Positions 1-9,600 of a DNA stretch of 64,000 bases are shown one piece after another. The stretch is from JAUVXJ01 sp964433755. Its GTDB lineage: Bacteria; Chloroflexota; Anaerolineae; UBA7937; B3-Chlor. The number at the start of each line of letters is the position of its first letter. Positions within the stretch are counted from its first letter, which is position 1. The translations under genes were made by a program, and so were the position numbers. Under the pieces are notes generated by a model that was given only the letters and a program-made list of their open reading frames with translations, was not told the DNA's origin and searched no databases. The stretch covers positions 372,001-436,000 of the forward strand of contig CAYSSR010000001.1 in assembly GCA_964433755.1 (NCBI GenBank). The letters are read 5' to 3'.

Positions 1-1975
1 GGGGAGCGGTGTTGGCGGGAGGCGCGGTCGAACCCAGCCACACCGGGTATACGTTGACATAAGCATGCAGCTCCAATCCTGCGGCATGGGCGGAGGCGAT
101 GGCTACGGCCAGGGGGTCCCAGCCCGGATCCTGGCCCAGGGTTCCCGTGAGACGGTCGGCCCAGGGCTCGTAGGACGAAGCGTAGTAGGCATCACCCTGG
201 CCCCGCACCTGAAACAGGAGGATGTTGAAGTTGGCCTTTGCCGCCTTGCTCACGATGCTCCGTACGTCGGCCTCGGTGGAATACGACCAGCGGGGGACCC
301 AGAGGGCGCGCGCCTCCAGGTTGGCGGCGGGAGCAGTGCTGCTGGCCTGCACAGAAACAAAGGGCAGGTAGGTCTTGAGCCAGGAATCGGGGTCGTAGAC
401 GATCACTGACGCGGTGGCCATAGGGCTTCCTCGTCGCGAGAACCAGCCTACGTCGCGGTGCAGCAGGTCCCATTCCAGTGTGTACAGGCCTGGCTGGTCG
501 GGAGCCACGATGGGGACATCCTCCGCCTGGACCTCTTCTCCATAGGACACGTCGTGCGGGAGCGCGGTGCGGGCGTGTCCCAGGGTAGCCGTGCCCTGGC
601 TGTCGCGCCAGCGATAGCCAATGACCACACTGCCGCTGCCTTCGGCCAGCCAGGTCAGGGTGCCCTCGTTCCTGATGTGGAGGGACACGGTAGCCATCTG
701 GCCGGTGCTCAAGAGCGTAGGGCTGTCGTGGCTGAGGTAGTTGGCCCAGTAGGTAGGCGTGGACTCGAGGATGGAGTCCCAGATCCCAGTACGTATGGCG
801 GGCAGCTCGGCGTAGAGGTAGTCCCCAGGACAGGCGGTGGCGTTGTAGTCCCGGTGCCCGGCGACGTTCTCTGTGACCTTGTCCACGAAGTAGGAGGTCT
901 CTCTGGGGTCGAGCAGGGTGGCGCTGCACCGCCAGGCCGAGACATCGATCAGTCCCGAGAGAAGCTCCTCGCTGGGCGGCACGCTATTGGACGTGTTGCC
1001 GTAGGTGCCCATCCCGCAGACACCCACGCTTCCGTAGTTGTAGTGGTAGGCGTGTCCTCCCACCACGTCGGGCCCGCCGTAGCGGCCCGCGTAGATGTTG
1101 CCGTGCCAGTCCACCAGATAGTTGTAGCCGACGTCGCCCCAGCCCAGCGTGACGGCGTGGTAGTAGTAGATGGCCCGCACCGTGGCCGGCGGGTTGGGAT
1201 CGTTGTTGCTGGTCACACTGTGGTGGATGATGATCTTCTGTGGGGTCTGGTACTCGGTGGGCCAGATCTCGTTGCCCTGGCTGTCGAAACGGTAGCTCTC
1301 GTTGGCTCCCCAACTGGCACGAGAGATGACGGGAGGCTTGGGCACAGCGCCCAATTCTGGTTCCGCAGCAAGCTGGAGCCCCTCGACCTCCTGAAGCGAG
1401 GGTCCTGCGCGAGAATCGATCAAGGTGAGGGTGATGTCTTCGAGGCGTGGCGTCACCGCCTGGTCTGCGGTGTTGAACTGGAGACGGTACTGGACGTAGC
1501 TTCCGTGCTCCACGAACAGCGGGGCCAGGGCGTAGAAGTGCCTGGCGTCCCGTTCGGGCTCGGCGATCTCCTGCCAGGGCGACCAGTCAACGCCATCGGT
1601 ACTGACCCTCACGGAGACCGCCAGTTCTGTAGAGTCAGGCACCTGGGCGTGCCACTGGACGCCAATGGCGTTGAAGTCCAGGCCAGTCTCCTTGACGCTG
1701 GACGTGTAGGTGCCCTGGAGGGATTGATGTTGACCCTGAACGTCCAGAGCCAGCGCGCCGTCGTCCACAACGATCAGGCCATCGAGCGTGCCGGCCGCGA
1801 AGTCTGCCGCCGTGGTCTCAAACCACTCCTCGGCCTTGGTCGTTTCTCGGGCGGGGGCGGCCTCCGTGAGGGTCTGACCGGCCATTGTGTGGGAGAGCAG
1901 AGTGAGGCACAGGCAAGCCAGCAGCAGTCTGTGCCGGACCGTGTGCCTTCTTCGCCGGAGGGAGGTACGTATCAC
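1..1975 (-). CDS. Secreted PGRP amidase / Ig-like / GHL10 glycoside hydrolase fusion (3' end outside window)
   Basis: The reading frame is open from GTG 1975 to the window edge (658 codons), so the C-terminus is missing. An Arg-rich, then hydrophobic N-terminus (residues 1-33) looks like a signal peptide, and an AGGGAG ribosome site lies just upstream. Residues about 70-200 are beta-rich and unrecognised. Residues about 213-390 are a peptidoglycan recognition/amidase_2 domain with IIIHHS and GHRDYNATACPG; H251, H374 and C382 match the zinc ligands of N-acetylmuramoyl-L-alanine amidases. Residues about 410-520 resemble the NBR1-type Ig-like domain (NEGTLTW). From about 548 a GHL10 (PF02638-type) domain begins with ALWVPRWSYST and runs off the window; it closely matches the separate protein at 28894-30228. 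Known: PGRP amidases cleave the stem peptide from muramic acid. Inference: a secreted wall-acting enzyme. It lies 189 bp downstream of the transaldolase gene on the same strand. Confidence 0.88.
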   Translation of the reverse strand, partial: MIRTSLRRRRHTVRHRLLLACLCLTLLSHTMAGQTLTEAAPARETTKAEEWFETTAADFAAGTLDGLIVVDDGALALDVQGQHQSLQGTYTSSVKETGLDFNAIGVQWHAQVPDSTELAVSVRVSTDGVDWSPWQEIAEPERDARHFYALAPLFVEHGSYVQYRLQFNTADQAVTPRLEDITLTLIDSRAGPSLQEVEGLQLAAEPELGAVPKPPVISRASWGANESYRFDSQGNEIWPTEYQTPQKIIIHHSVTSNNDPNPPATVRAIYYYHAVTLGWGDVGYNYLVDWHGNIYAGRYGGPDVVGGHAYHYNYGSVGVCGMGTYGNTSNSVPPSEELLSGLIDVSAWRCSATLLDPRETSYFVDKVTENVAGHRDYNATACPGDYLYAELPAIRTGIWDSILESTPTYWANYLSHDSPTLLSTGQMATVSLHIRNEGTLTWLAEGSGSVVIGYRWRDSQGTATLGHARTALPHDVSYGEEVQAEDVPIVAPDQPGLYTLEWDLLHRDVGWFSRRGSPMATASVIVYDPDSWLKTYLPFVSVQASSTAPAANLEARALWVPRWSYSTEADVRSIVSKAAKANFNILLFQVRGQGDAYYASSYEPWADRLTGTLGQDPGWDPLAVAIASAHAAGLELHAYVNVYPVWLGSTAPPANTAP

Positions 1976-2164
1976 AGCCTGGCTCTCCCTGCCGGCCTCA
2001 GCCCCGGAGGCATGGTGCGGACAGAGGGAGTTGCTCCCTGAAGGAAGAGAGGGCACCGGGGAGCGAGTCTGGTCCGTGTTTCTGCGCAGGCTGCTTCACC
2101 GGCTCTCGGCTCAGGTCCATGGCACGCTGCCGCTGACCTTCGGGACCGCACAGGCGCCCGGTCC

Positions 2165-2905
2165 TCAGGGGCTGACCTTCTTCCAGTCGTCCAGGAAGCG
2201 TTCAACGCCTATGTCCGTCAGGGGGTGCTTGACCATCTTCTGGAGCACCGCGTAGGGCACCGTGGCGATGTCTGCACCCGCCAGAGCGGCCTCCGTCACG
2301 TGCAAGGGGTGCCTGATGCTGGCCGCGATGATCTCTGTCTCGAAGCCATACATGGAGAAGATCTGAGCGGCCTCCGCCACCACGGCCATGCCCTCGTGGC
2401 CGATCTCATCGAGGCGGCCCACGAAGGGGGAGACGTAGGATGCACCAGCCAGCGCGGCGAGAAGGGCCTGGTTGGCGGAGAAGACGAGGGTGGCGTTGGT
2501 CCTGATCCCTTGCATCAATGCCATCTCGCGAGCCGTGTCTCTGTCCAGCGGGCAATCTTCCATCCACTCACAGCCCTGGCAGATGCTGTCTGCGTCCAAC
2601 TCGGTCTGGGCCAGGGTGCTCATGGCTTCTAACCCGTCGGTGGTGATAGGTACCTTGATCACCACGAAGGGCGACCAGACGGCAATGCCAGTGGCCTCTT
2701 CGATCATCTGGTCCGCCTTCGTGCCCACGACCTCGGCGCTGATGGGACCCTGCACGAGGTAACAGATCTCCTGCGTCACCTGGCGGTAGTCGCCTCGTCC
2801 GGCACGTTGCATGAGCGAAGGGTTGGTGGTGACACCGCTGACCACCCCCATCTTGACAGCTTCTCTGATCTCGTCGATGTTGGCGGTGTCCAGGTAGATC
2901 TCCAT
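2165..2905 (-). CDS. Transaldolase / fructose-6-phosphate aldolase family protein
   Basis: 246 residues, starting MEIYLDTANIDE, the standard start of the small FSA/TalC transaldolase family (usually about 215-220 residues). AGGAGGT lies 9 nt upstream of the ATG and fixes this start over an upstream in-frame one. The (beta/alpha)8 landmarks are visible: GVTTNPSL (24-31), VVIKVPIT with Schiff-base Lys84, LAGASYVSPFVGRLDEIG, and a C-terminal IERFL-like tail. Known: the family moves or cleaves dihydroxyacetone units of sugar phosphates, in the pentose phosphate pathway or as an F6P aldolase; the sequence does not decide which. Odd: about 26 extra residues follow strand 4 (about 101-126) and carry C109, C112 and C118 in a CxxC-x5-C pattern. 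An extended -10 promoter lies at 2992-3000. Confidence 0.93.
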   Translation of the reverse strand: MEIYLDTANIDEIREAVKMGVVSGVTTNPSLMQRAGRGDYRQVTQEICYLVQGPISAEVVGTKADQMIEEATGIAVWSPFVVIKVPITTDGLEAMSTLAQTELDADSICQGCEWMEDCPLDRDTAREMALMQGIRTNATLVFSANQALLAALAGASYVSPFVGRLDEIGHEGMAVVAEAAQIFSMYGFETEIIAASIRHPLHVTEAALAGADIATVPYAVLQKMVKHPLTDIGVERFLDDWKKVSP

Positions 2906-2991
2906 GCTTGGCGTACCTCCTTCTGGCTGGGCAGGCAGTCTCTTGCCTCGATCTTCGTGAAGCCCAAGAGTGGGACGAGTTGTCACGGGCT

Positions 2992-3000
2992 ATTATAGCA
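2992..3000 (-). promoter_or_regulatory. Extended -10 promoter for the transaldolase gene
   Basis: Read on the minus strand the sequence is TGCTATAAT, a perfect -10 with a TGn extension. The position 17 bp upstream holds only a weak -35 (TTTGCC, 3020-3015). It lies about 87 bp upstream of the transaldolase start. Confidence 0.55.
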
Positions 3001-3052
3001 TCTTCAGTTGAGGTGGCAAACCTTCCGCTGGCGCGATACGCGTGGTTGGGTC

Positions 3053-3113
3053 GCATGCTTCGATGCAGCCTTCGGCCTATCCTTCGGGAGGACCAGGACG
3101 CGGCTCAGCATGC
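3053..3113. repeat. REP-like palindromic repeat, copy A
   Basis: Begins GCATGCTTCGAT and ends GGCTCAGCATGC, so the ends are inverted copies. The middle carries GCCTTCGGCC. Related units lie at 3159, 3265, 3310, 16172 and 16257. Confidence 0.65.
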
Positions 3114-3158
3114 TGAATCACTCTGCCGACCCCGATACTCCGTTCCCGGCTCAAGAGA

Positions 3159-3206
3159 GCATCCTGAGTAGCGGCCGAACGTAGTGAGGTCGCGTATCGA
3201 AGGATC
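3159..3206. repeat. REP-like palindromic repeat, copy B (inverted orientation)
   Basis: Starts GCATCCTGAGTAGCGGCCG and ends TATCGAAGGATC. Its reverse complement aligns with the TTCGATACG...TACTCAGGATGC form of the same family, so it is an inverted relative of copies A and C. Confidence 0.6.
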
Positions 3207-3264
3207 GGCTCACACCGGACACCCTCGCTGCCCCCTGCAAGCCGACATCGAGACTGGTAGACCC

Positions 3265-3300
3265 GCATGCTTCGATACGGCCTTCGGCCTACTGAGCATG
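3265..3300. repeat. REP-like palindromic repeat, copy C
   Basis: Reads GCATGCTTCGATACGG, then CCTTCGGCCTACTGAGCATG. It is nearly identical to the unit at 16257-16293, about 13 kb away. GGCCTTCGGCC can form the hairpin tip. Confidence 0.7.
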
Positions 3301-3309
3301 GTTTCTAGT

Positions 3310-3360
3310 GCGTCCGGCCTATCCTTCCCCAGGACCAGGATGTGGCTCAGCGTGCTTGCT
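3310..3360. repeat. REP-like repeat, partial copy D
   Basis: Repeats the right half of copy A (CGGCCTATCCTTC...AGGACCAGGA...GGCTCAGC) with a few changes. The left half is missing. Confidence 0.5.
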
Positions 3361-3414
3361 GCTGGTGACGCCTGCGCTGCGCTGTTTCTAGGGCCTTCTG
3401 CTTGCCAATGGGGC

Positions 3415-3443
3415 TTGACAGGTCCGAGGGATTGTGGTATACT
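3415..3443 (+). promoter_or_regulatory. Strong sigma-70 promoter for the RHS gene
   Basis: TTGACA at 3415-3420, a 17-bp spacer, and TATACT at 3438-3443 preceded by TGG (extended -10). Transcription should start near 3450, leaving a leader of about 165 nt before the ATG at 3615. Confidence 0.75.
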
Positions 3444-3485
3444 AGAGGTGACAATAGAAGAACGAGTTCAGCCGCGTATTGCGAA

Positions 3486-3542
3486 TAGTGCAGTACGGAG
3501 GCCAGGCACGCGCAGAGCGGTTCGACACCAAACTCTGCACTA
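3486..3542 (+). promoter_or_regulatory. Stem-loop in the RHS mRNA leader
   Basis: TAGTGCAG (3486-3493) is exactly complementary to CTGCACTA (3535-3542), enclosing 41 nt that could fold further. It lies between the promoter and the ribosome site. No known riboswitch core was recognised, so a regulatory role is only a possibility. Confidence 0.35.
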
Positions 3543-3614
3543 CCAGGCTCATCTCGCGCGGTGCGACGATGGGCCTTCTTATTTGTCTCTTCTGATTCCG
3601 GAGGAGGAGAGAGG

Positions 3615-6600
3615 ATGAGAGGACCGTGGCGGCGATCGTACCGAATTCTGAGCGCACTGGTTGTCGTTTCACTTCTGGCCGGCTTCGTGCCACCGTCGTC
3701 TGGGCCTGGCGGGGCCTTTGGTGTCGGTAGCGCACGAGCACAAGATGAGCTTCCTACTGACACTCCTACCCCCACTGAGACCAGTGCTCCTCTCCCCGTA
3801 GATGAGCGGACGGCTACCGCCACGTCGACCCCAACTCAGACCGCGACCCGCACCGCCTCACCCACGTCCTCGCCCACCGAGACCTCCACGGCGACTCCGA
3901 CTGACACCATCACCGTCGGACCTGAGGAGACGGGCACGGCCGTGGGGACATCCACACCCACGGCTACAGCCAGTGCCACAGCCACGATGACGCCGTTGGC
4001 CACGGCCACGGGTGCCATAACTCCCACGGTGACCGGCACACCGACCTGTACGCCCACCCCTACGGCAGCCCCTCTGGCGCTGCTGGAAGTGAGCAAGCTG
4101 GCGCAGCCTGCTCAGGTTGCCCCGGGAGAAACCATCACCTACACGGTGATCCTCACGAACACCGGCAGTCAGGCGTTGACCGAGGTTGTGGTCAAGGACC
4201 TCCTGCCTGAAGGCGTAGACTACGCCGCAGAAAGGGCTGACTGGCGATACGACTCTAGCCAGCGGGAACTCACTTGGCGAATCAGCACACTGCCTTCGTC
4301 GGAGGTCATTAGCTCCACTCTGACCGCGCGAGTAGGGGAGACCGTCCTCGGAGGTCTGGTCAACAGTGTGGAGGCCACCGCCAAGGAGCTCCTCGAGGCC
4401 GTGAAAGCCAGCGTCACCACCAACGTTGTGGAGCCTGGGGCGGCGGAGATCATGGTCTCGCCCGACGAGGAGACTGTGCTCCTCTCCCTCGATGGGCGTG
4501 TGGAGGTCCGTTTCCCCGCCGGGGCCGTAGCCCGGCGCCTGCGGGCCTCGATAGCCCCGCAGCGGCTGGAGAGAACGCAAGAGCTGATCTACGTCTTCCG
4601 GCTGGAGATGAGAGACCTCGGGGCGGAGCTAGTCGAGGTCAAGTTCGTGGAGCCGGTGAGCGTGATCTTCCACTACACCAAGGAAGACCTGGAAGCAGTG
4701 GACACGCCCTACCTGGGGTTCTACTGGCTGGACGAAGAGAGTAGCGTCTGGTGGCCCGTACATCGAGTCGTCCATGAGGAGGCGCAAACCCTGATCACCC
4801 ACCTGGATCACTTCAGCATCTACGGAGTCGGACCGTCATTCACGCGGTACGTGCCCGTCTCCATGCAGGACTGGCCGCCTTACCTCTCCGTGGTCAAGAC
4901 GGCGATCCCTGAGATCGTGCGGCTGAACGACTTGATCACCTATACGCTGACCATCACCAACCCCACAGAGGAGGATCTCCCGGGAATCTCAGTGGAAGAC
5001 ACCCTGCCCACTGGCTTTAGCTACGCTGGCGAGTGGGGAACCGACCCGCCCGGAATTGAAGGGATTGGGTTCTCCGACAATGGTACGACGCTCTCGTGGA
5101 CCGGCCTGCCGCTGGACGATCACCAGACGGTGGAACTGTACTACAACGCGGCAGTGGGTGAGAGCAGCGATCCGTTGAGCTGCAACGACGCGGAAGTTGA
5201 TCCAACCTACCAAAGCTGGACCAAGTCCTCCGCCCAGCATTGCCTGAGGCTGGAGCTGCCCTGGTGGAACGACGCGTACCGCTACCGGCGTCCTCTGGAT
5301 ATCCATGCTCACCACACCGTGGAGGTAACTCCCACCGGGACAGTGGAGATCCCCATCGGCCTGGTGCTGAATACAGAGTCACTGATTCAGGAGGGTAAGC
5401 TGCTTCCTGACGGCAGCGATCTCAGGGTCGTGTACTGGTCCCAGCCGGGCTGGCTGGAACTGCCCCGAGAGGTCCAGGGGCTCGACTCCACCGCGTCCAC
5501 GGTCTGGTTCCCCTTGCAGGACACCATCGAGGCCGGTGTGAATGGCAATTACTACATCTACTACGGGAACCCCCGGGCCGAGGCTCCCTCCGACACCATC
5601 GGCGACGTCTTTGGCTCCAGCAGCGTGCTCGTGGCTCACCTCAATGGAGAGACCACAGGCAGCGAGGGGGAGGTGGGCACCATTGGTGGCTCGGGCTTCT
5701 CCTGGGTGGAGGAGGAATCGGGATACACACCCGCTCTGATCACCGACACGGCCACCCTCACCTACTCCCACAGCGGCAACATCGACCCTGCCCAGGGCAC
5801 CATCGCCCTCCACGTCAAGCCCCCCTGGCAGCCGGGTGATGAGACCACACACTACCTCTTGCAGGCCGGAAGCGCGGGCAGCGACCGGTTGGAGCTATAC
5901 AAGGACGACGACGAGGACGACCCGCAGGTGCGCTTCAAGGTGGTGGCTGGAGGGCAGAGCTACGAGGTCAGCGAGAACGCGGACCTGGTCGCTGGGGGCT
6001 GGAGCAGTATCGTGGCCACCTGGCACGGCGGCGGCGATGCCTACCTCTACCAGAATGGGGAAGGCACTCAGTCGGCGACGGTCACCAACTCCGTGAGCGA
6101 CACGCTGGACATCTGGCTAGGTTCCCAGGCCGGAGGGGGACTATCGGCAGACGCAGTGATGGCCAACCTGATGATCTACAGCGAGGAGCTCAGCCAGAGC
6201 CAGGCCTTGAGCCTGCACCGGGCATTGATCTGGACCGACATCCGTCCCCAGGAAGAGGAACTGGGCGGGACACCTCCATCCCTCAACTGGTGGGACGACG
6301 ACTTCTTCTACCGCCGACAGTTGACCATCACTCCCACCATTCCCGTGAGCTACACCAGCAACGCAAGCGTGGAAACGCCGGTACGGTTGACTCTGGACAC
6401 GCAGGAATTGGTGCAGGCTGGCAAGCTACGTACCGATGCGGCCGACCTCCGGGTGGTGTACCGGGACGGCGACCTGTTCCACGAACTGCCGCGGGAGGTG
6501 CGGTGGGCCAACACGGTGACCACGACCGTGTGGTTCCCCCTCCACGGGCCGTTGGCAGAGGCCGACTCCAGCTACTATCTCTACTATGGCAATGCCGTAG

Positions 6601-9600
6601 GGTCCGACCCGTCTGACAGCATTGATGGCGTGTTCGGCAGCGGCCAGACCTTGGTGGCTCATGTGGACGGGCGCACGGAGGGCAGTCAGTGGGAGGTCGG
6701 AGCGATCACGGGTGACGGCTTCGCTTGGGTGGGAGGTGAGGAGAGCGGGCAGATCGCGGCCTCGATCACCGACACGGCCACACTGAGCTACGACAGCACC
6801 AACATCTACACGGACACCGGCACCATTGCTGTGCACATCCAGCCTCAGTGGCCCTCCAACGACGGGCACGAGCACTACTTGCTCCAGGCCGGAAGTGGGC
6901 TCAACGGTCTCGCTCTGCTCAAGGGAGCCGACGACGACCTGCACTTCAGGGTGGGGGACGGCACCGAAGTGGTGACGGCCACCGGCTCGGTCTCCTGGAG
7001 CGCCGGCGAGTGGCTGGACCTGGTGGCGATCTGGGACCAGCAGGACGTCGCCTGGTATCTGGATGACCAGCCGGCGGTGAACGCGGGCACAGCGCCTGTC
7101 ACACCTACAGAAGAGCTTGCAGTCTGGCTAGGCTCCGAGGCAGGAGGATCCGAAGACACGAGCGGTCAAGCAGCCTTCATGGATCTGATGATCTACGACC
7201 AGCCCATGACCGAAGAGCAGGTCCTGAGTCGATATCGCGCCTCTCAGGTCGGGACCGAGTTGGGTTTGGAGGAGACCCCGGTCATCACCGTCACTGTCCA
7301 GCCGGACGAGGAGGCCGTTCTGGTCTCGGCGGACGGGTCACTCATAGTCAGTGCGGCCGCAGGCACCTTCACAGAGACGGTGAGCCTGGTCCATACACCT
7401 CACCAGGCCACTGTCCCTCAGGGCAGCGGGAGCCTGGCTCGCTTCGACCTCACCGCGGAGACACAGGGAGGCACTCCCATACACGAACCCGCTAATCCCA
7501 TTGAGCTGACTCTCGACTACTCGGCGATGGGGGTGGACGCTGACCTGGAGGAGACCATTGCGGTGTTGATGTGGGACGAGATAGGTCAGGAGTGGGAGTA
7601 CATCACCACCACGGTCAACATCACCGAGAACCTGGCTATGGCGTCTGTGGACCACCTCAGCGACCACGTCTTCGGCGTCACGGGCGACACGGGCAGCCCG
7701 CCTTCGGTGCCCACTGTGGCCAGTTACGAGACTGACCTCTTCACCGGGGCTGCTACCCTCAGCTATCCCATCGAGGTGGCGCCGGGCACCAACGGCATGC
7801 AGCCGGATCTCACTTTGACCTACAACTCCATCCTGGCTGAACAGAAGTGGGATCAGCAAGCGGGCGCGCTTGGCCTGGGTTTCGACTTGGGGGCAGGCTT
7901 CGTGGAGTACTTGCCTCTGGAACAGACCTACAGACTCGTCCTCAACGGAGTGAGTGAGGAGTTGGTCTACGATGGGAGCCAATACTACCATACGCAGTAC
8001 GAGACCTTCTGGCGCATCGAGCGACGAGACTGGGACGTAGCCTGTAACAACGGCGTGGAGGACCAGCCGTACTACTGGATGGTCACCACGAAAGACGGCA
8101 CCCAGTACCGCTTTGGATGCACCGAGAACTCGACCCAGCGCTGGTTGGAGTACTATGGCCATCCCATTCGGCAACTCCTAAGGTACCCTTCGCGATACTA
8201 CCTGGATAAGGTTACCGACACCAACGGCAACTACATGACCTACTCTTACACCAAAGAAAGCACTGATTGGACGACGTGGCTCCTATGGCAGACGTACACT
8301 GACGTGCGGGATGATGCAGTGTATCTGCAAGAGATCTCCTACACCGGCAACGATGGGACCGGACTGGTCCCTCAACGCAAGGTCACCTTCAGCTACGTCG
8401 ACCGCACAATCAGTGACACCCACGACTACCCGGATCAACCTGATGGTGGACCCTTGCCCAAGGCCTATCTGACGAAGCTTCTGGACTCTGTGACCGTAGC
8501 CTTGACCTTGACCGCCCGCACGGTGCGCACCTACGAGTTTGAGTACGACTACAAGTCGAGCGACGAAGGGAACGGCCCTCACAACAACCTAGTGCTGGAG
8601 GACCTGACCCTTCACGGCACTACGGGGGTGACACTCCCCAGCACCACCTTCCAGTACCATCCTGTGGATGCGCCGCAACTGGCTCAAGGGCTGCTATTCA
8701 GGGTGGACAACGGGTACGGCGCCAAGATGGAGTACGAGTATCGCCCTTACAACGCGACGCCTTGCGTGAAGGGCCTGGCTGTCGCCACCAGGCGCATTCG
8801 CGAAGGAACGCGAATCCTCGAGTACGAGTATGAGTACACCCAAACCGCCTGCGTCGGGCGTGGGAACGGGACAGTCTACGTCACCGACCCCACCGGTGCA
8901 ATGACACGCTACCGGTTCCACGGGCTGACAGAGGGCGCATTGAAGGGACGCCTTGACGCGGTTTGGAGGGCCCCCACGCGGGAGGCTGTTGACAGCGATC
9001 CGGACTCCAAGACGAAGTACGTGTATACGGACGCTGATGAGGTCTGGCCCGGCGTGTACTTCGTGGCGCTCCATGAGGAACAGTACCGCGTCAAGAGCAG
9101 CAGCCCCATCACTGTGACGCGGGCGTATGACTACGATGAGTACGGCAACCTCAGGGAGATTGACGAACTCGGAGACGTGGCCAATGATGGGGATGACCGG
9201 CGCACGGAGATCTTGTACACCTACGCCACATCGGACACCTACATCGTGGATAGAGTTGCTAGAGAGGAGACCTTCAGCGCCAACAACGACAAGGTCGCCG
9301 AGACACGCTACTACTACGACGGCCACGTTCACATCACGACGCCTCCCATCCTCGGCAATCTGACCTGGACGACACAGAAGAGCCTCACGGACGGCCAGTC
9401 CGACCTGCACACCCACTACGGGTACGACGCCTATGGCAACGTACAGGAGGTCAGCGTGGGCGACCATCCTCCCACCATGATGGAGTACGCCCCCCCATAC
9501 TATACCTTCCCCATGACCACCACGTACCCCATCACCACCACCGAGCTCTCCACGATGAGCCTCTACGACGTGGGCTTTGGGACCCTTGCCCACTTCACAG

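Larger units (their letters stand above)
2906..3614. other. Long intergenic spacer rich in imperfect palindromes
   Basis: About 700 bp without a convincing gene between the divergent transaldolase and RHS genes. It holds the transaldolase promoter, at least four degenerate palindromic repeat units (3053-3360), a strong sigma-70 promoter (3415-3443) and a long RHS leader with an 8-bp stem. Short open frames here lack ribosome sites and run through the repeats. Confidence 0.7.

Noticed and set aside
458..2041. 527-codon open frame on the plus strand
   Set aside because: It lies antisense to the PGRP/GHL10 gene, whose frame contains recognisable domains with all zinc ligands; this strand shows only low-complexity Val/Gly/Asp-rich sequence.
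3450..3614. Possible riboswitch in the RHS leader
   Set aside because: An 8-bp stem exists, but no conserved core of a known riboswitch class was recognised; kept only as a stem-loop.
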